Source of the DNA: Bacteroidales bacterium
Lineage (GTDB): Bacteria > Bacteroidota > Bacteroidia > Bacteroidales > UBA932
Direction of reading: 5' to 3'
Assembly (NCBI GenBank): GCA_017561265.1
Contig: JAFZDJ010000019.1
Span: forward strand, 55,663 to 119,662
Length of the DNA: 64,000 nt
This document shows positions 26,710 through 34,804 of the stretch, one piece after another. The notes beneath the pieces are model-generated. The model searched no databases. It was not told where the DNA came from and saw only the letters and a list, made by a program, of their open reading frames with translations. Each line of letters begins with the position of its first letter. Within the stretch, counting starts at the first letter, position 1. Made by a program: the position numbers and the translations under genes.

Positions 26710-26913
26710 TTATTCTTCGTCTCCTTCATAATATTTTGGTCCGCCGTCATGTCTGCCTTTATATTTCTTAGGCAGACTTTCTTTTGCGAAGGCTCGATTT
26801 GCTTTGCAGCTGTTACAGTTATTACGGTTCTTACAGAACCAGCATCCATCCTGTCCCCACCAGAACCATTCCGGCATGGCAGGACGGGGCTTTCTGCGTT
26901 TCTTATTCTTCAT
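26710..26913 (-). CDS. Small Cys-rich zinc protein, 67 aa
   Basis: Contains CWFCKNRNNCNSC, a tight four-Cys cluster, with a basic N-terminus (MKNKKRRKPRP). Starts inside the end of the Thg1 gene, so translation is coupled. Probably a nucleic-acid or protein-binding zinc knuckle; function unknown. Confidence 0.7.
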   Translation of the reverse strand: MKNKKRRKPRPAMPEWFWWGQDGCWFCKNRNNCNSCKANRAFAKESLPKKYKGRHDGGPKYYEGDEE

Positions 26914-27694
26914 CTGGATTGATCCACTTCGTTACATATTCTCTGTTCAGCGTGAAGACAGGAATTTCCGTATCGATTACCCACCCTCCGTCATCAGCTT
27001 TTACACAGCATACGCCTCTTTTGAACGCCGCAGGCATTTCATCGAAGATGATTCCATTCCGTGCGAGCATCTCCCGAACTTCGCTCTGGTTCTTTCCATC
27101 CAGATCATTTGAGGAAAAATGGCACTGACCAAGCATTTGTACGGCATTTCTTGTGGCATCCTGCTGTCTCCAGATGAAGCAATTTGTAACTTCCTCTTTT
27201 GGGATATTAAAGCATCTGGAATCAAACAGTGCGCCTGCTGTGAGTGCTCGTCCCAATGCTACTGCATAGTCAAGATCTTCCTTACGCTCTTCATTGATAC
27301 CATCATTTTTGGTCAGAACCATGATATGATGCCGAAGCTGTCTGTTAAATTCAAGCGTTGCCATGCTTGCAGAAACGCTGCAGAGCTTCTGGACGGAGTA
27401 GCCGAACCACGCATCGGTTGTCAGGGTGTCATAATCAGTAAGCAGAAGTGTGATTTCGTCAGACTGGGTATAACCGAATTTGCAGCCCTGGATGTTCTCG
27501 CAGAGGTACTTCATGGTATCGTTCATAGAAGCATGAAACACTTCATCGTAAGGTTTTCGGAAACCTCTTGTGAATGTATGGAATGCCTTCCCGTCAAGTC
27601 GGATAATGACTGGTGTCCGACGGGTGAGATATGTTTTTGCACGGTTCTCGTAGTTTTCTTTCATACGATCTCCGATAGGATCTTTGAACGACAT
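26903..27694 (-). CDS. tRNA-His guanylyltransferase-like protein (Thg1)
   Basis: 263 aa with the start at MSFKDPIG behind AAGGGAG. Thg1 enzymes add nucleotides in the 3'-5' direction. The metal-binding motif is IIRLDGKAFHTFTRGF (about 30-45) and the second is FGYTQSDEITLLL (about 85). Bacterial and phage members often repair 5'-truncated tRNAs, which would suit a phage with its own odd tRNAs. The reading frame continues open for another 44 codons upstream (to 27826) with protein-like sequence, so an N-terminal extension is possible but has no good ribosome site. Confidence 0.88.
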   Translation of the reverse strand: MSFKDPIGDRMKENYENRAKTYLTRRTPVIIRLDGKAFHTFTRGFRKPYDEVFHASMNDTMKYLCENIQGCKFGYTQSDEITLLLTDYDTLTTDAWFGYSVQKLCSVSASMATLEFNRQLRHHIMVLTKNDGINEERKEDLDYAVALGRALTAGALFDSRCFNIPKEEVTNCFIWRQQDATRNAVQMLGQCHFSSNDLDGKNQSEVREMLARNGIIFDEMPAAFKRGVCCVKADDGGWVIDTEIPVFTLNREYVTKWINPDEE

Positions 27695-27830
27695 GATTTT
27701 CTCCCTTTCTATGTACGAACCGAACAGGGTTTCAAAACTGAAATTCCTGCGGTTTGTTGGTTTGATTTTTATTCCAAATTCTGTTTCGGCGATTTTCTGG
27801 AGTTCTTCGAATAGATTCTGATGCATATTG

Positions 27831-28178
27831 CTATTCTAATTCTGTAATTTTTATTGAAATATTGCCGTTATCATAGATGCGTTTTTCCAAAATCCCAGAT
27901 ACTGTTTCGCCGATTTTGTCTTTGTATTTATTGTATGTATCTCTTCCATTGATGGAATACTCAATCCCGTTGTATTTTACGGTTATCCTATAAATAGCCG
28001 GATGTGTTATGACAGTCATTACTTTACCTGCCTTAATAGGTTGAACCAACGCAGAACGGTGGTAAGAGTCTGTGATAATCACTTTTACATCCTCGTATTT
28101 TGTCTCGACCAGTTTGGCGCAGCCAACTATCGAAAATAATACAGTCAATACAACAACAAATGATATGAACCTTTTCAT
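27831..28178 (-). CDS. Small lipoprotein
   Basis: 115 aa. A signal peptide (MKRFISFVVVLTVLFSIVGC) ends in a lipobox with Cys20, so the mature protein is lipid-anchored outside the membrane. The mature domain is a small beta-rich unit. Surface lipoproteins on prophages often act in superinfection exclusion; this is only a suggestion. Confidence 0.8.
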   Translation of the reverse strand: MKRFISFVVVLTVLFSIVGCAKLVETKYEDVKVIITDSYHRSALVQPIKAGKVMTVITHPAIYRITVKYNGIEYSINGRDTYNKYKDKIGETVSGILEKRIYDNGNISIKITELE

Positions 28179-28387
28179 TTCTTGAAGTACCTCTTTCTAT
28201 GTTCTTGTCTTACATATGGATCAGGATCGTCAAACAATACACACTCGATTGTTATACTTCCATCCTTTTCCCTCTCGACATTCGTGAATACACATTGGTT
28301 GAATCTTTCTTTTTCTTCATCAGACAACTTGCTTATGATGTCTTCTGGAGTGATATATACTTTTAATCCATACATTTCGATCACCAA
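28175..28387 (-). CDS. Hypothetical protein, 70 aa
   Basis: Acidic helix (PEDIISKLSDEEKERFNQC) followed by short strands and a basic tail (RQEHRKRYFKK). Overlaps the lipoprotein gene by 4 bases. Start may be the GTG at 28387 or the ATG four codons later. No family. Confidence 0.65.
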   Translation of the reverse strand: MVIEMYGLKVYITPEDIISKLSDEEKERFNQCVFTNVEREKDGSITIECVLFDDPDPYVRQEHRKRYFKK

Positions 28388-28396
28388 ACCTGAGTT

Positions 28397-28714
28397 CTAT
28401 ATACCATATAGTTTACTTATATTTCTTTTTAGCTCAGCAAGCTTCTCATCGAACTCCGATGCGTACATTTCACCAGCCAGATATCCATCAACCAGCGCAT
28501 CGACCTCTATGAAAATTTCTTTTGTCATATCTTTTTGCGCTTGTTTATAGCCATTGTCATAACACTCATTGATATGGTCTGTAACTGCGTTTTCCATTGT
28601 TCGCAAATCATATGTATGCTTGCTTAACAAATTTCCCGTTGCATGACACAGCAAACATTCAAGTTTATGTATCAATTCATTGTACTTTTTCCTGCTTACA
28701 AACGGTAACTCCAT
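28397..28714 (-). CDS. Hypothetical helical protein, 105 aa
   Basis: Mainly helical, with an N-terminal coiled-coil-like segment (SRKKYNELIHKLECLLC) and an acidic C-terminal helix. No family recognised. Probably co-transcribed with its small-gene neighbours. Confidence 0.65.
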   Translation of the reverse strand: MELPFVSRKKYNELIHKLECLLCHATGNLLSKHTYDLRTMENAVTDHINECYDNGYKQAQKDMTKEIFIEVDALVDGYLAGEMYASEFDEKLAELKRNISKLYGI

Positions 28715-28717
28715 TTA

Positions 28718-29008
28718 TTAGTTCTCCAAATCCATTATTGCACCACAGTTGGGACAATATTTTTTCTTTTCTTTATGCGACATGGTTTCTCTATGGAGAC
28801 AGTTATTACACCCATACAGATTATTTCTGTCATGTATCCACCTTCCATGCACCACAGGAGCAACATCGGTTGACGGAAAGAGTCTAAGCCTTGCGAGAGC
28901 TGCAAATACACCATCTGCTCTTTCGATTTCGCAGTCACGGTTATATTTCCTCATCAAAGCACACAATTCCCGGTCGAATTCAGCCGCATCAATGTATTTG
29001 TTCGGCAT
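28718..29008 (-). CDS. Zinc-ribbon protein, 96 aa
   Basis: Starts at MPNKYIDA with GGAGG upstream. C-terminal zinc ribbon: YGCNNCLHRE then KYCPNCGAIM, preceded by a HGRWI element. This N-terminal helix plus HGxW plus CxxC..CPxCG layout is very common in clostridial phage accessory genes. Function unknown. Confidence 0.75.
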   Translation of the reverse strand: MPNKYIDAAEFDRELCALMRKYNRDCEIERADGVFAALARLRLFPSTDVAPVVHGRWIHDRNNLYGCNNCLHRETMSHKEKKKYCPNCGAIMDLEN

Positions 29009-29047
29009 TATATACCTCCACATACACTTACTCTTGGCATATTCGGC

Positions 29048-29239
29048 TCACCTATGAACTGTGTTTATACGACCGCAATTCTGACATTCGCACTTATAAT
29101 AGTGCGGCAGCATTGCGCCAAAGCCGAAAGTAAACACAGTTTCAAAAATTCGGTACGGAACTTTGTCTTTACATTCAAGAACTTCATGTTTTGTTTCTTT
29201 CCCGCAATCAAAACAGAAATGTACTACATGCTTTTTCAT
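29048..29239 (-). CDS. Small protein with two CxxC pairs, 63 aa
   Basis: Starts at MKKHVVHFC behind AAGGAG. CFDCGKETKH and CECQNCGR form a likely zinc site around a central hydrophobic stretch (FETVFTFGFGAMLPHYY). Function unknown. Confidence 0.7.
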   Translation of the reverse strand: MKKHVVHFCFDCGKETKHEVLECKDKVPYRIFETVFTFGFGAMLPHYYKCECQNCGRINTVHR

Positions 29240-29250
29240 GTACAAACTCC

Positions 29251-29679
29251 TTATCCGCAACAGACGATAAAGATATCATCGTCTATCATTTTTTCGATGG
29301 ACTCTTCTGTAAGAGACGCAATTCCCTGCACTGCTTTTACGATTCTGCGATGAACTTCTTCCTGTGTCTGAGGTTCATTTTCAGTTCTGTGCCACGGCAT
29401 TGACGGCGGATAATACAAATATGAATTTCCTTCTTCATCCTCTGCATATACGAGAGAATCACTGGAGTCGAAGAACGTCATCAGATCGGCAAGGTTATCG
29501 TATAAATTTCCTCCAAGATAGTCGTCGATATCAAATCCATCCGTCGGTTCTAATCCTGCATACTGAGAACCTTTGTAATTCTCTTTGAGGTGCTTTTTGA
29601 ATTTTTCAGCATCGATGAACTCACGGACGTGTTCAGCATTGATTCCGATGCCTTCTATTGTCCAATAACAAACACTCAT
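29251..29679 (-). CDS. Hypothetical protein, 142 aa
   Basis: Acidic protein with many aromatic residues and a CCG C-terminus. The opening SVCYWTIEGIGINAEHV is a strand-helix pattern seen in several phage-borne hypothetical proteins. AGGAGATAAGA precedes the ATG. No function can be given. Confidence 0.65.
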   Translation of the reverse strand: MSVCYWTIEGIGINAEHVREFIDAEKFKKHLKENYKGSQYAGLEPTDGFDIDDYLGGNLYDNLADLMTFFDSSDSLVYAEDEEGNSYLYYPPSMPWHRTENEPQTQEEVHRRIVKAVQGIASLTEESIEKMIDDDIFIVCCG

Positions 29680-29812
29680 TCTTATCTCCTATTCTGAAAC
29701 CGACAAACCATTTCAGCCATGCGATTTCTATTAAATGGTAGATCCCATCTCCGTTATGTATGAGCAGTGTCGGAAGTATATATAAATCCCTTGTGTATTT
29801 ACCTCGGTACAT
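29633..29812 (-). CDS. Small aromatic protein, 59 aa
   Basis: Start at MYRGKYTRD behind GGAGG. The middle (LPTLLIHNGDGIYHLIEIAW) is hydrophobic and strand-rich. Both ends overlap neighbours: 14 bases with the FNT gene and 47 bases with the next gene. The strong ribosome site argues that it is real. Confidence 0.6.
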   Translation of the reverse strand: MYRGKYTRDLYILPTLLIHNGDGIYHLIEIAWLKWFVGFRIGDKNECLLLDNRRHRNQC

Positions 29813-30593
29813 TACATCCTCCGTCATTCACATTGACGGTGAGATCAACCAGATTTTCATCGTAAGAAAAGTATTCAAGCATTTCATTTTCAAGGCGTTC
29901 CTGTGCTTTTTTCACTGGAGTAATACTTTCCTTTGGCAGACCATGCAAATCATATTTTGCTTCAACTGTGATTGTTCGCATTTCTTTGGGTTCTGGAAAT
30001 CTACCGAACTGCCCGCCGATTGTGTTTCCTATAACTGCCCCAACTACAAACAGTACGGTTTTTATGGGCGGTACCGGATACGCCAGAACAAAGTATCCTG
30101 CATCTGCTATGGAATGCTCAAATCCGCACAGAATAAAAACTGGGATACAAAGAAATATTCCTGTATATCTTCCGAATCCTGTATGCTCTTTATAAGTTCT
30201 AACAGCGACTGCCATCAGGATTCCACAGAATACGGCTTGTGATAATATTTCTGCCCATGATTTCGACAGTTTACCTTCACACAATAGCTTTGCCGCAGCA
30301 GATATTTCGGGCTGAAATATGCGTATTATGGAACCGGCACCCCAACATCCTATGATGTTTCCGATGAAACATGGGATCAGTTGTAAAGCTGAGTTTTTGT
30401 TTACAAAACAAACTTTACCTGTATACAGCGATAAACCAAGGTTGCATACAGCACACAATGCTACCGTGAAGAGAAATGCACCAGTTACCTGACTGGATAC
30501 AGAAAGATATGCGGTACATCCGATGGTAATCATGACACCAGCAAGGAATCCCTTATAGATTTCCTGTGGCATATTTTTAATGGTACTACGCAT
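29799..30593 (-). CDS. Formate/nitrite transporter (FNT) family channel
   Basis: 264 aa; start at MRSTIKNMPQ behind GGAGG. About six membrane segments are visible, beginning GFLAGVMITIGCTAYLS, with the FNT-like loop GLSLYTGKVCF and paired GNIIGC / GNTIGG half-helix motifs. A cytoplasmic C-terminal tail of about 60 residues follows. FNT channels pass formate, nitrite, hydrosulfide or acetate. Formate is relevant here because class III reductase uses it as electron donor, so the phage may manage formate for NrdD. That link is inference. Confidence 0.72.
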   Translation of the reverse strand: MRSTIKNMPQEIYKGFLAGVMITIGCTAYLSVSSQVTGAFLFTVALCAVCNLGLSLYTGKVCFVNKNSALQLIPCFIGNIIGCWGAGSIIRIFQPEISAAAKLLCEGKLSKSWAEILSQAVFCGILMAVAVRTYKEHTGFGRYTGIFLCIPVFILCGFEHSIADAGYFVLAYPVPPIKTVLFVVGAVIGNTIGGQFGRFPEPKEMRTITVEAKYDLHGLPKESITPVKKAQERLENEMLEYFSYDENLVDLTVNVNDGGCNVPR

Positions 30594-31095
30594 CGTCTTC
30601 CTCCTGATAAATAGGAATATCAAATTCATGGGAATAATCTTCGCAGTCCGCTCTGCTCCATACAAGAAGTTGAGTATCATCTGCGGATTGGAGATTCTGT
30701 CTGGCAAGACATATATCCTGATGGATTATACCTGTCTGCTTTTCGAGAAGAAAAACGGAAATCTCAGGAGGATCGATATAGGAATTTTTCTCCGCAACGA
30801 TATCATATTTATGGTTCAGCGGAACAGAAACCCTTTCTTCCTTGGCTTTTGTGGCTGTAGAGCCTGTTCTTTGAAGATTTCTGAGAAGCTCATCACGATC
30901 ATTGTCTTCGTAAGATGTCTGCAGTTTTTGCTGAAGTCCAATGATGTGAGCGAGCTGTTCAGCCGAAAGAAGATACAGATGATCCAGAACAACCTGTCGG
31001 TTTTTCTCCCTGGCTTCACGGGCAGACTCAGAAAATCTGCATAGGCAAAGTGACAATGTGTATCCGCAGATAGGACATCTGGTTGGAGTATTCAT
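30586..31095 (-). CDS. Hypothetical zinc-finger and coil protein, 169 aa
   Basis: An N-terminal CPICGYTLSLCLC cluster suggests zinc binding, followed by a helical region (LSAEQLAHIIGLQQKLQ) and a beta-rich C-terminus. Overlaps the FNT gene by 8 bases. No family. Confidence 0.65.
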   Translation of the reverse strand: MNTPTRCPICGYTLSLCLCRFSESAREAREKNRQVVLDHLYLLSAEQLAHIIGLQQKLQTSYEDNDRDELLRNLQRTGSTATKAKEERVSVPLNHKYDIVAEKNSYIDPPEISVFLLEKQTGIIHQDICLARQNLQSADDTQLLVWSRADCEDYSHEFDIPIYQEEDDA

Positions 31096-31436
31096 ACTGC
31101 GATCATCTCCTTTACATAAGTTTCCGCTTCTTTGAATGTATTGTGGAAACGGTGTATGATCTCATCATACGGTGTCTGCTCAAATATGCATTCAGCCATG
31201 ATTCTGAAAGACTCGGCAAAACCATAATCATGAACGATCTGTTCAATGGAATTGTAATACGATCTGCAATAGTCTTCAAGTCGGTCGAATGTATATTCCC
31301 GCAAAAACATTACTGCATAACAGGAGATATATCTTCCATCGTATTCCCGAACTTCTGTGTAGGCGAATGTCATATCGTCAAGCTTCTGACAGAATTGTGC
31401 GTTATCTGGATCGGTACATATCCATTGATTTATCAT
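31092..31436 (-). CDS. Hypothetical protein, 114 aa
   Basis: Helical protein with many Phe, Tyr and Cys residues, and a good GGGAGAAG site. Overlaps its downstream neighbour by 4 bases. No recognisable family. Confidence 0.65.
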   Translation of the reverse strand: MINQWICTDPDNAQFCQKLDDMTFAYTEVREYDGRYISCYAVMFLREYTFDRLEDYCRSYYNSIEQIVHDYGFAESFRIMAECIFEQTPYDEIIHRFHNTFKEAETYVKEMIAV

Positions 31437-31455
31437 CTCGACTTCTCCCTATCGT

Positions 31456-31668
31456 TTATTCAATTTTATGTATTGCAAATGCAAAAAGTGCCATTAAGCC
31501 CAAGACACATCCAACCGAACATAAAATAATACCCATTGGCTTAAAATCGAATGGGCATATACCCCGTGGGATTCCAAGAAAAATGCCGCTGAGTAAGCAT
31601 AAAACGAGACCTATCATGAAAAGAATTATCATGATTTTATGTGAATTGTTAAGTTTATTCCAGTTCAT
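31456..31668 (-). CDS. Two-span membrane protein, 70 aa
   Basis: Start at MNWNKLNNS behind AAGGAG; the longer frame overlaps the hydrolase gene and lacks a site. Two membrane helices are visible (IMIILFMIGLVLCLLSGIF and a second after a PRGICPFD turn). Directly downstream of the cell wall hydrolase, so a holin-like role is conceivable. Confidence 0.7.
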   Translation of the reverse strand: MNWNKLNNSHKIMIILFMIGLVLCLLSGIFLGIPRGICPFDFKPMGIILCSVGCVLGLMALFAFAIHKIE

Positions 31669-31681
31669 GTAACGCTTCTCC

Positions 31682-32263
31682 TTATTCGTACAGTTCCGGA
31701 TAATTCGAATAACAGAAGTATGTAGTGGTTTCGAGCTTATCATCTGATATAAAGGAATGAATTCCGCTTCCCTGTATGAATTCTGACTGGAACACAACGG
31801 ATGGCGGCAAGATGCTTCCTTCGATAATAATTTCCAGTGCTGCTCTTACAGATGGTTCGGATGGCAACAAATCCTCAAAGTATTCAGTATTCACGCCGCT
31901 ATACTGTCCTTTCTGGAAAATAACATCTTCCAGTATGTCAGGGAATTCCGTACTATTTACTCGATTTATAACAACACTTGCAACGCATTTCCTGTGGTCA
32001 TCGGACAGCCATATACTTCCGGCTTCATTTTCTACTATCTTTGCAAGCAGAAACAGATCGTCGTATGAAAGAGAATCCTCGATGCCAAGTGCTTCTTTCT
32101 TCTGATTACGGAGCAATTCATACTTTCTGCCGTTTTCTGTGTCCCCAATCAATGCAGAAGCAATCATCAGTTCCGCATAATCCGTATCCATATCAAATGT
32201 CTCAGAGGCACACGCCGGTGAAACACATAAAAGAATTGCAAAGAATACGATCAATAATTTCAT
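31682..32263 (-). CDS. Secreted SleB-type cell wall hydrolase
   Basis: 193 aa. A signal peptide (MKLLIVFFAILLCVSPACA) precedes the Hydrolase_2 domain: LLAKIVENEAGSIWLSDDHR (catalytic Glu region), VASVVINRVNSTEFPD and later QSEFIQGSG. This family cleaves peptidoglycan in spore cortex lysis enzymes and phage endolysins. The protein would act outside the membrane, in lysis or wall remodelling during DNA entry. The next gene downstream encodes a small membrane protein, possibly a holin partner. Confidence 0.88.
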   Translation of the reverse strand: MKLLIVFFAILLCVSPACASETFDMDTDYAELMIASALIGDTENGRKYELLRNQKKEALGIEDSLSYDDLFLLAKIVENEAGSIWLSDDHRKCVASVVINRVNSTEFPDILEDVIFQKGQYSGVNTEYFEDLLPSEPSVRAALEIIIEGSILPPSVVFQSEFIQGSGIHSFISDDKLETTTYFCYSNYPELYE

Positions 32264-32270
32264 AAGCACC

Positions 32271-32627
32271 TCAAAAATCAGTTATATCTTCTTCTTCGCC
32301 GCAGAAAGGACATTTGACGGTAATACCTTCTCCAATTCCTGTGGCGGACAGTTCTACGATATAACGCCCGGAGTTCTTGCAGCTTCGATAATGCCTGTCT
32401 CTAAAAGCGAAATACTTTTCAAACTCCTTCGGTGAAAGCTCGTGTAGCGAATGTTGCCGGTAATACTCAGCTGTCTCTTCCGCTTTCTGGATTTCTGCCT
32501 TTTCACTCCATGTTTTCAGTTTTTCACGCAGATGTTTGATTGTTTCTTCCTGCTCATCAAAAGCATTTTTCAGAGCGTTCAGATGCTTTCGAACAGTAGC
32601 TTTGAAAAGAATATTTCTCAGATCCAT
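32271..32627 (-). CDS. Coiled-coil protein with C-terminal zinc ribbon half
   Basis: 118 aa; start at MDLRNILF with GAGGTATGT before it. A helix (AFDEQEETIKHLREKLKTWS) is followed by a beta-rich end with one CPFCGEEE pair. Ends 7 bases before the hydrolase start. Function unknown. Confidence 0.65.
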   Translation of the reverse strand: MDLRNILFKATVRKHLNALKNAFDEQEETIKHLREKLKTWSEKAEIQKAEETAEYYRQHSLHELSPKEFEKYFAFRDRHYRSCKNSGRYIVELSATGIGEGITVKCPFCGEEEDITDF

Positions 32628-32634
32628 ACATACC

Positions 32635-32859
32635 TCATGCTGCGCAGAATTTCTGGATTTTAGTATAAATATCTTCTTCTGCTTCGCAGTATAGTGTTGA
32701 CCATTCGATAGCTGCGAGTGCGGCACCGAGGAGGGACTTACCGTTTACGCAGAATCCCTCGCCGTCCGTCAGTTTTACGGGAGTATGAACAGGCGTTACA
32801 GCTTCTACGAAATCTTTGGCATCTGATGCCGTTACCAGTTCGATTTTATATTTATACAT
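32635..32859 (-). CDS. HPr-like fold protein
   Basis: 74 aa. ASDAKDFVEAVTPVHTPVKL and GEGFCVNGKSLLGAALAA follow the HPr beta-alpha pattern, in which the second half contains the K-S-L-G helix. The phosphorylated His of true HPr is absent, so it is not a sugar phosphotransferase carrier. Such HPr-like proteins are common in clostridial phages; the role is unknown. Confidence 0.6.
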   Translation of the reverse strand: MYKYKIELVTASDAKDFVEAVTPVHTPVKLTDGEGFCVNGKSLLGAALAAIEWSTLYCEAEEDIYTKIQKFCAA

Positions 32860-32883
32860 CGTATTTAGTCTCCTTGTCTGTTT

Positions 32884-32941
32884 TTAGGCAAATGCCTTGT
32901 TGTTTTGTTTGTTAGGCTTCCGTCTAAACTGCGTTTGCCTA
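32884..32941 (-). other. Inverted repeat between two genes
   Basis: TAGGCAAATGC and GCGTTTGCCTA pair nearly perfectly across about 33 bases, and one arm overlaps the TAG stop of the GP88-like gene. No U-run follows on the minus strand, so it may be an mRNA end-protecting structure rather than a terminator. Confidence 0.4.
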
Positions 32942-33541
32942 ATGCTCGTTGAAAATAACAGATTCACCTTTCTGGAGTGTCCAACATCCTTCTTCTGTGA
33001 CAGCGCATTCCGTACAGTTTCCGGCGCATTCAATAGCATTTTCTGGAGCTGTTGTAGTTCCGTCTCGGTATCTTACATGAGCTTCAGGGAACAGAAACGG
33101 ATTGTCCATTTCAAAATTCCGCCATACACTGAAGATGATGTGGAGATTCATCGGCAGCTTGCCGATAATACTGACATGGCTGTTTACTATGTCATACTTC
33201 TTTGTAAAACATAGAATCTCACAATGAGGATTGGTTCGTGCAATATCTACCATGTGCTCAAAGTATGTATCGTCAGGGATGTCTCCGGAAACATGGAATC
33301 TAAAAAATCGAGACAGCATTACTGTGGCCTCGACTTCTCTCCAATATGTTTTCGGATCTGTTCGCAGGACTTCCAGATTGTTTTGATAGGCATTTCTGAC
33401 TGAGGGACGCATCCGTTCCAGTTTCCTGCCATAACATTTACTGTTGCACTCACATCCGGTTACACAAGTAAGTCCTGCGGGAAGTGAGACGCTGCGGATA
33501 CTACCCATCTTGCTGTTACCACTGCTGATTTTGATATGCAT
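32939..33541 (-). CDS. Phage GP88-family protein
   Basis: 200 aa. It matches the layout of the mycobacteriophage-type GP88 family: SLPAGLTCVTGCECNSKCYG (Cys cluster near residue 20-37), RFFRFHVSGDIPDDTYF and CEILCFTKKYDIVN in the middle, and a C-terminal Cys cluster (CAGNCTECAVTEEGC). The clustered Cys residues suggest a metal or Fe-S site. Molecular function unknown despite wide occurrence in phages. Confidence 0.8.
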   Translation of the reverse strand: MHIKISSGNSKMGSIRSVSLPAGLTCVTGCECNSKCYGRKLERMRPSVRNAYQNNLEVLRTDPKTYWREVEATVMLSRFFRFHVSGDIPDDTYFEHMVDIARTNPHCEILCFTKKYDIVNSHVSIIGKLPMNLHIIFSVWRNFEMDNPFLFPEAHVRYRDGTTTAPENAIECAGNCTECAVTEEGCWTLQKGESVIFNEH

Positions 33542-33552
33542 AATGTCACCTC

Positions 33553-34314
33553 CTACACAATTCGAATGATTTGTTCGTACAGAAGGATGAATTTGTTATC
33601 GATATTTCTATTGTCGTGGTAGTGCCCGAAAATCCATTTCTGGAATTCTGTCTGTTCTTCAACCGTATTAAAAAATGCAGTCAACGGATCAGATTGGAAA
33701 CTCCATGAAATTTGCTTGGCAATCTTTGCGGGACAGCAATGTGAAACAATGAAATCCACTTTGCTGTCGTATTTTAGCAACGTATCTGTTCCAAGATTCA
33801 TTTCTGCCTGAGATGGCATTTCTTCCTGCCACCACGAATAGTGATTGATACGGAGCAATTCACCGCGTCTTGTACGCCTACGGTACTCCTGCATCAAATC
33901 TTCGGCTGTATCGTAGTCTGCCGGATCCAGTATTCCGTCATCAATGTCGTGACTTGCAGCACCGCCGAATGTAAAGAAGGTTTTTCCGCACAGTTCAAAT
34001 ACATAACCACGCATCAGGTGGTAAATATTATCGCGGATCTTATGCGCCTTTCCGCTATGAAAATCTACTGTTTCAAATTCTTCTGAACACAGACGGTCGA
34101 AATTTTCGTGATTGCCATCAACGAACAATGTTGTGAAAGATTTATCATTCAACCAGTCGAGCCACCAACGTTCTTCCGGAGTATCATGCCAGATTCCGAA
34201 ATCTCCGCAAACGATGACAAAATCTTTGTCTGGACTCATATTTTTCTGTTCAGGGAATCCGGCAGTTGAGAATCTGCGCCAATCTGCATGGCAGTCACCG
34301 GTTATGTATACCAT
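33553..34314 (-). CDS. Metallophosphoesterase, second copy
   Basis: 253 aa. YITGDCHADWRRF, VIVCGDFGIW, FVDGNHENFD and SHCCPAKI plus FGHYHDN provide the full calcineurin-like metal site. It is a different subfamily from the protein at 26143, being larger and closer to serine/threonine phosphatase or Ap4A hydrolase-like phage enzymes. Substrate unknown. Confidence 0.92.
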   Translation of the reverse strand: MVYITGDCHADWRRFSTAGFPEQKNMSPDKDFVIVCGDFGIWHDTPEERWWLDWLNDKSFTTLFVDGNHENFDRLCSEEFETVDFHSGKAHKIRDNIYHLMRGYVFELCGKTFFTFGGAASHDIDDGILDPADYDTAEDLMQEYRRRTRRGELLRINHYSWWQEEMPSQAEMNLGTDTLLKYDSKVDFIVSHCCPAKIAKQISWSFQSDPLTAFFNTVEEQTEFQKWIFGHYHDNRNIDNKFILLYEQIIRIV

Positions 34315-34325
34315 TACGAGTCCTC

Positions 34326-34778
34326 CTACAGAGTTGCTATAACCAGTCCGCGCAGAGTATCATGACCGAACATCTTTGCTACAAGATATGCGGTATACCC
34401 ATCCATAAGTGCTCCGCTGTCAGTGAAACGAACTTCGGTGTCAAACATTCCTCTTCGGTAAAATTCTTTCACACGCTTTTCGATTTTGGACGGATTCGGA
34501 TTTGTATTGACAATACTCCACGGAACATGAATGCTATTCATATCCAGATCGGCTATGACAGCCGTGATTTGCTTCATTGGTGTATGATCGCCGATTAAAG
34601 GTTTGATTTGTTCTTCTGTCATACCGTCAATCAAACTGACAATACTCCCTTTTTGTGTGCCGCGTCTGGTGTCGCAGTGTGCTTCTGCGCCAATTCTGAC
34701 ATACGGAGTGAGTTTCTGTGGAACTTTGAACCAATACACAGTTGTTTGGCTGGGATCGTGAAGAATTCCTGCAAACAT
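34326..34778 (-). CDS. Hypothetical protein, 150 aa
   Basis: Soluble mixed-fold protein; AAGGAG precedes the ATG. Segments such as FKVPQKLTPYVRIGAEAHCD and HTPMKQITAVIADLDM do not match a family I know. It ends 12 bases before the phosphoesterase gene. Confidence 0.65.
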   Translation of the reverse strand: MFAGILHDPSQTTVYWFKVPQKLTPYVRIGAEAHCDTRRGTQKGSIVSLIDGMTEEQIKPLIGDHTPMKQITAVIADLDMNSIHVPWSIVNTNPNPSKIEKRVKEFYRRGMFDTEVRFTDSGALMDGYTAYLVAKMFGHDTLRGLVIATL

Positions 34779-34804
34779 GAAATCATCTCCTTATCTGAAA
34801 ATAT

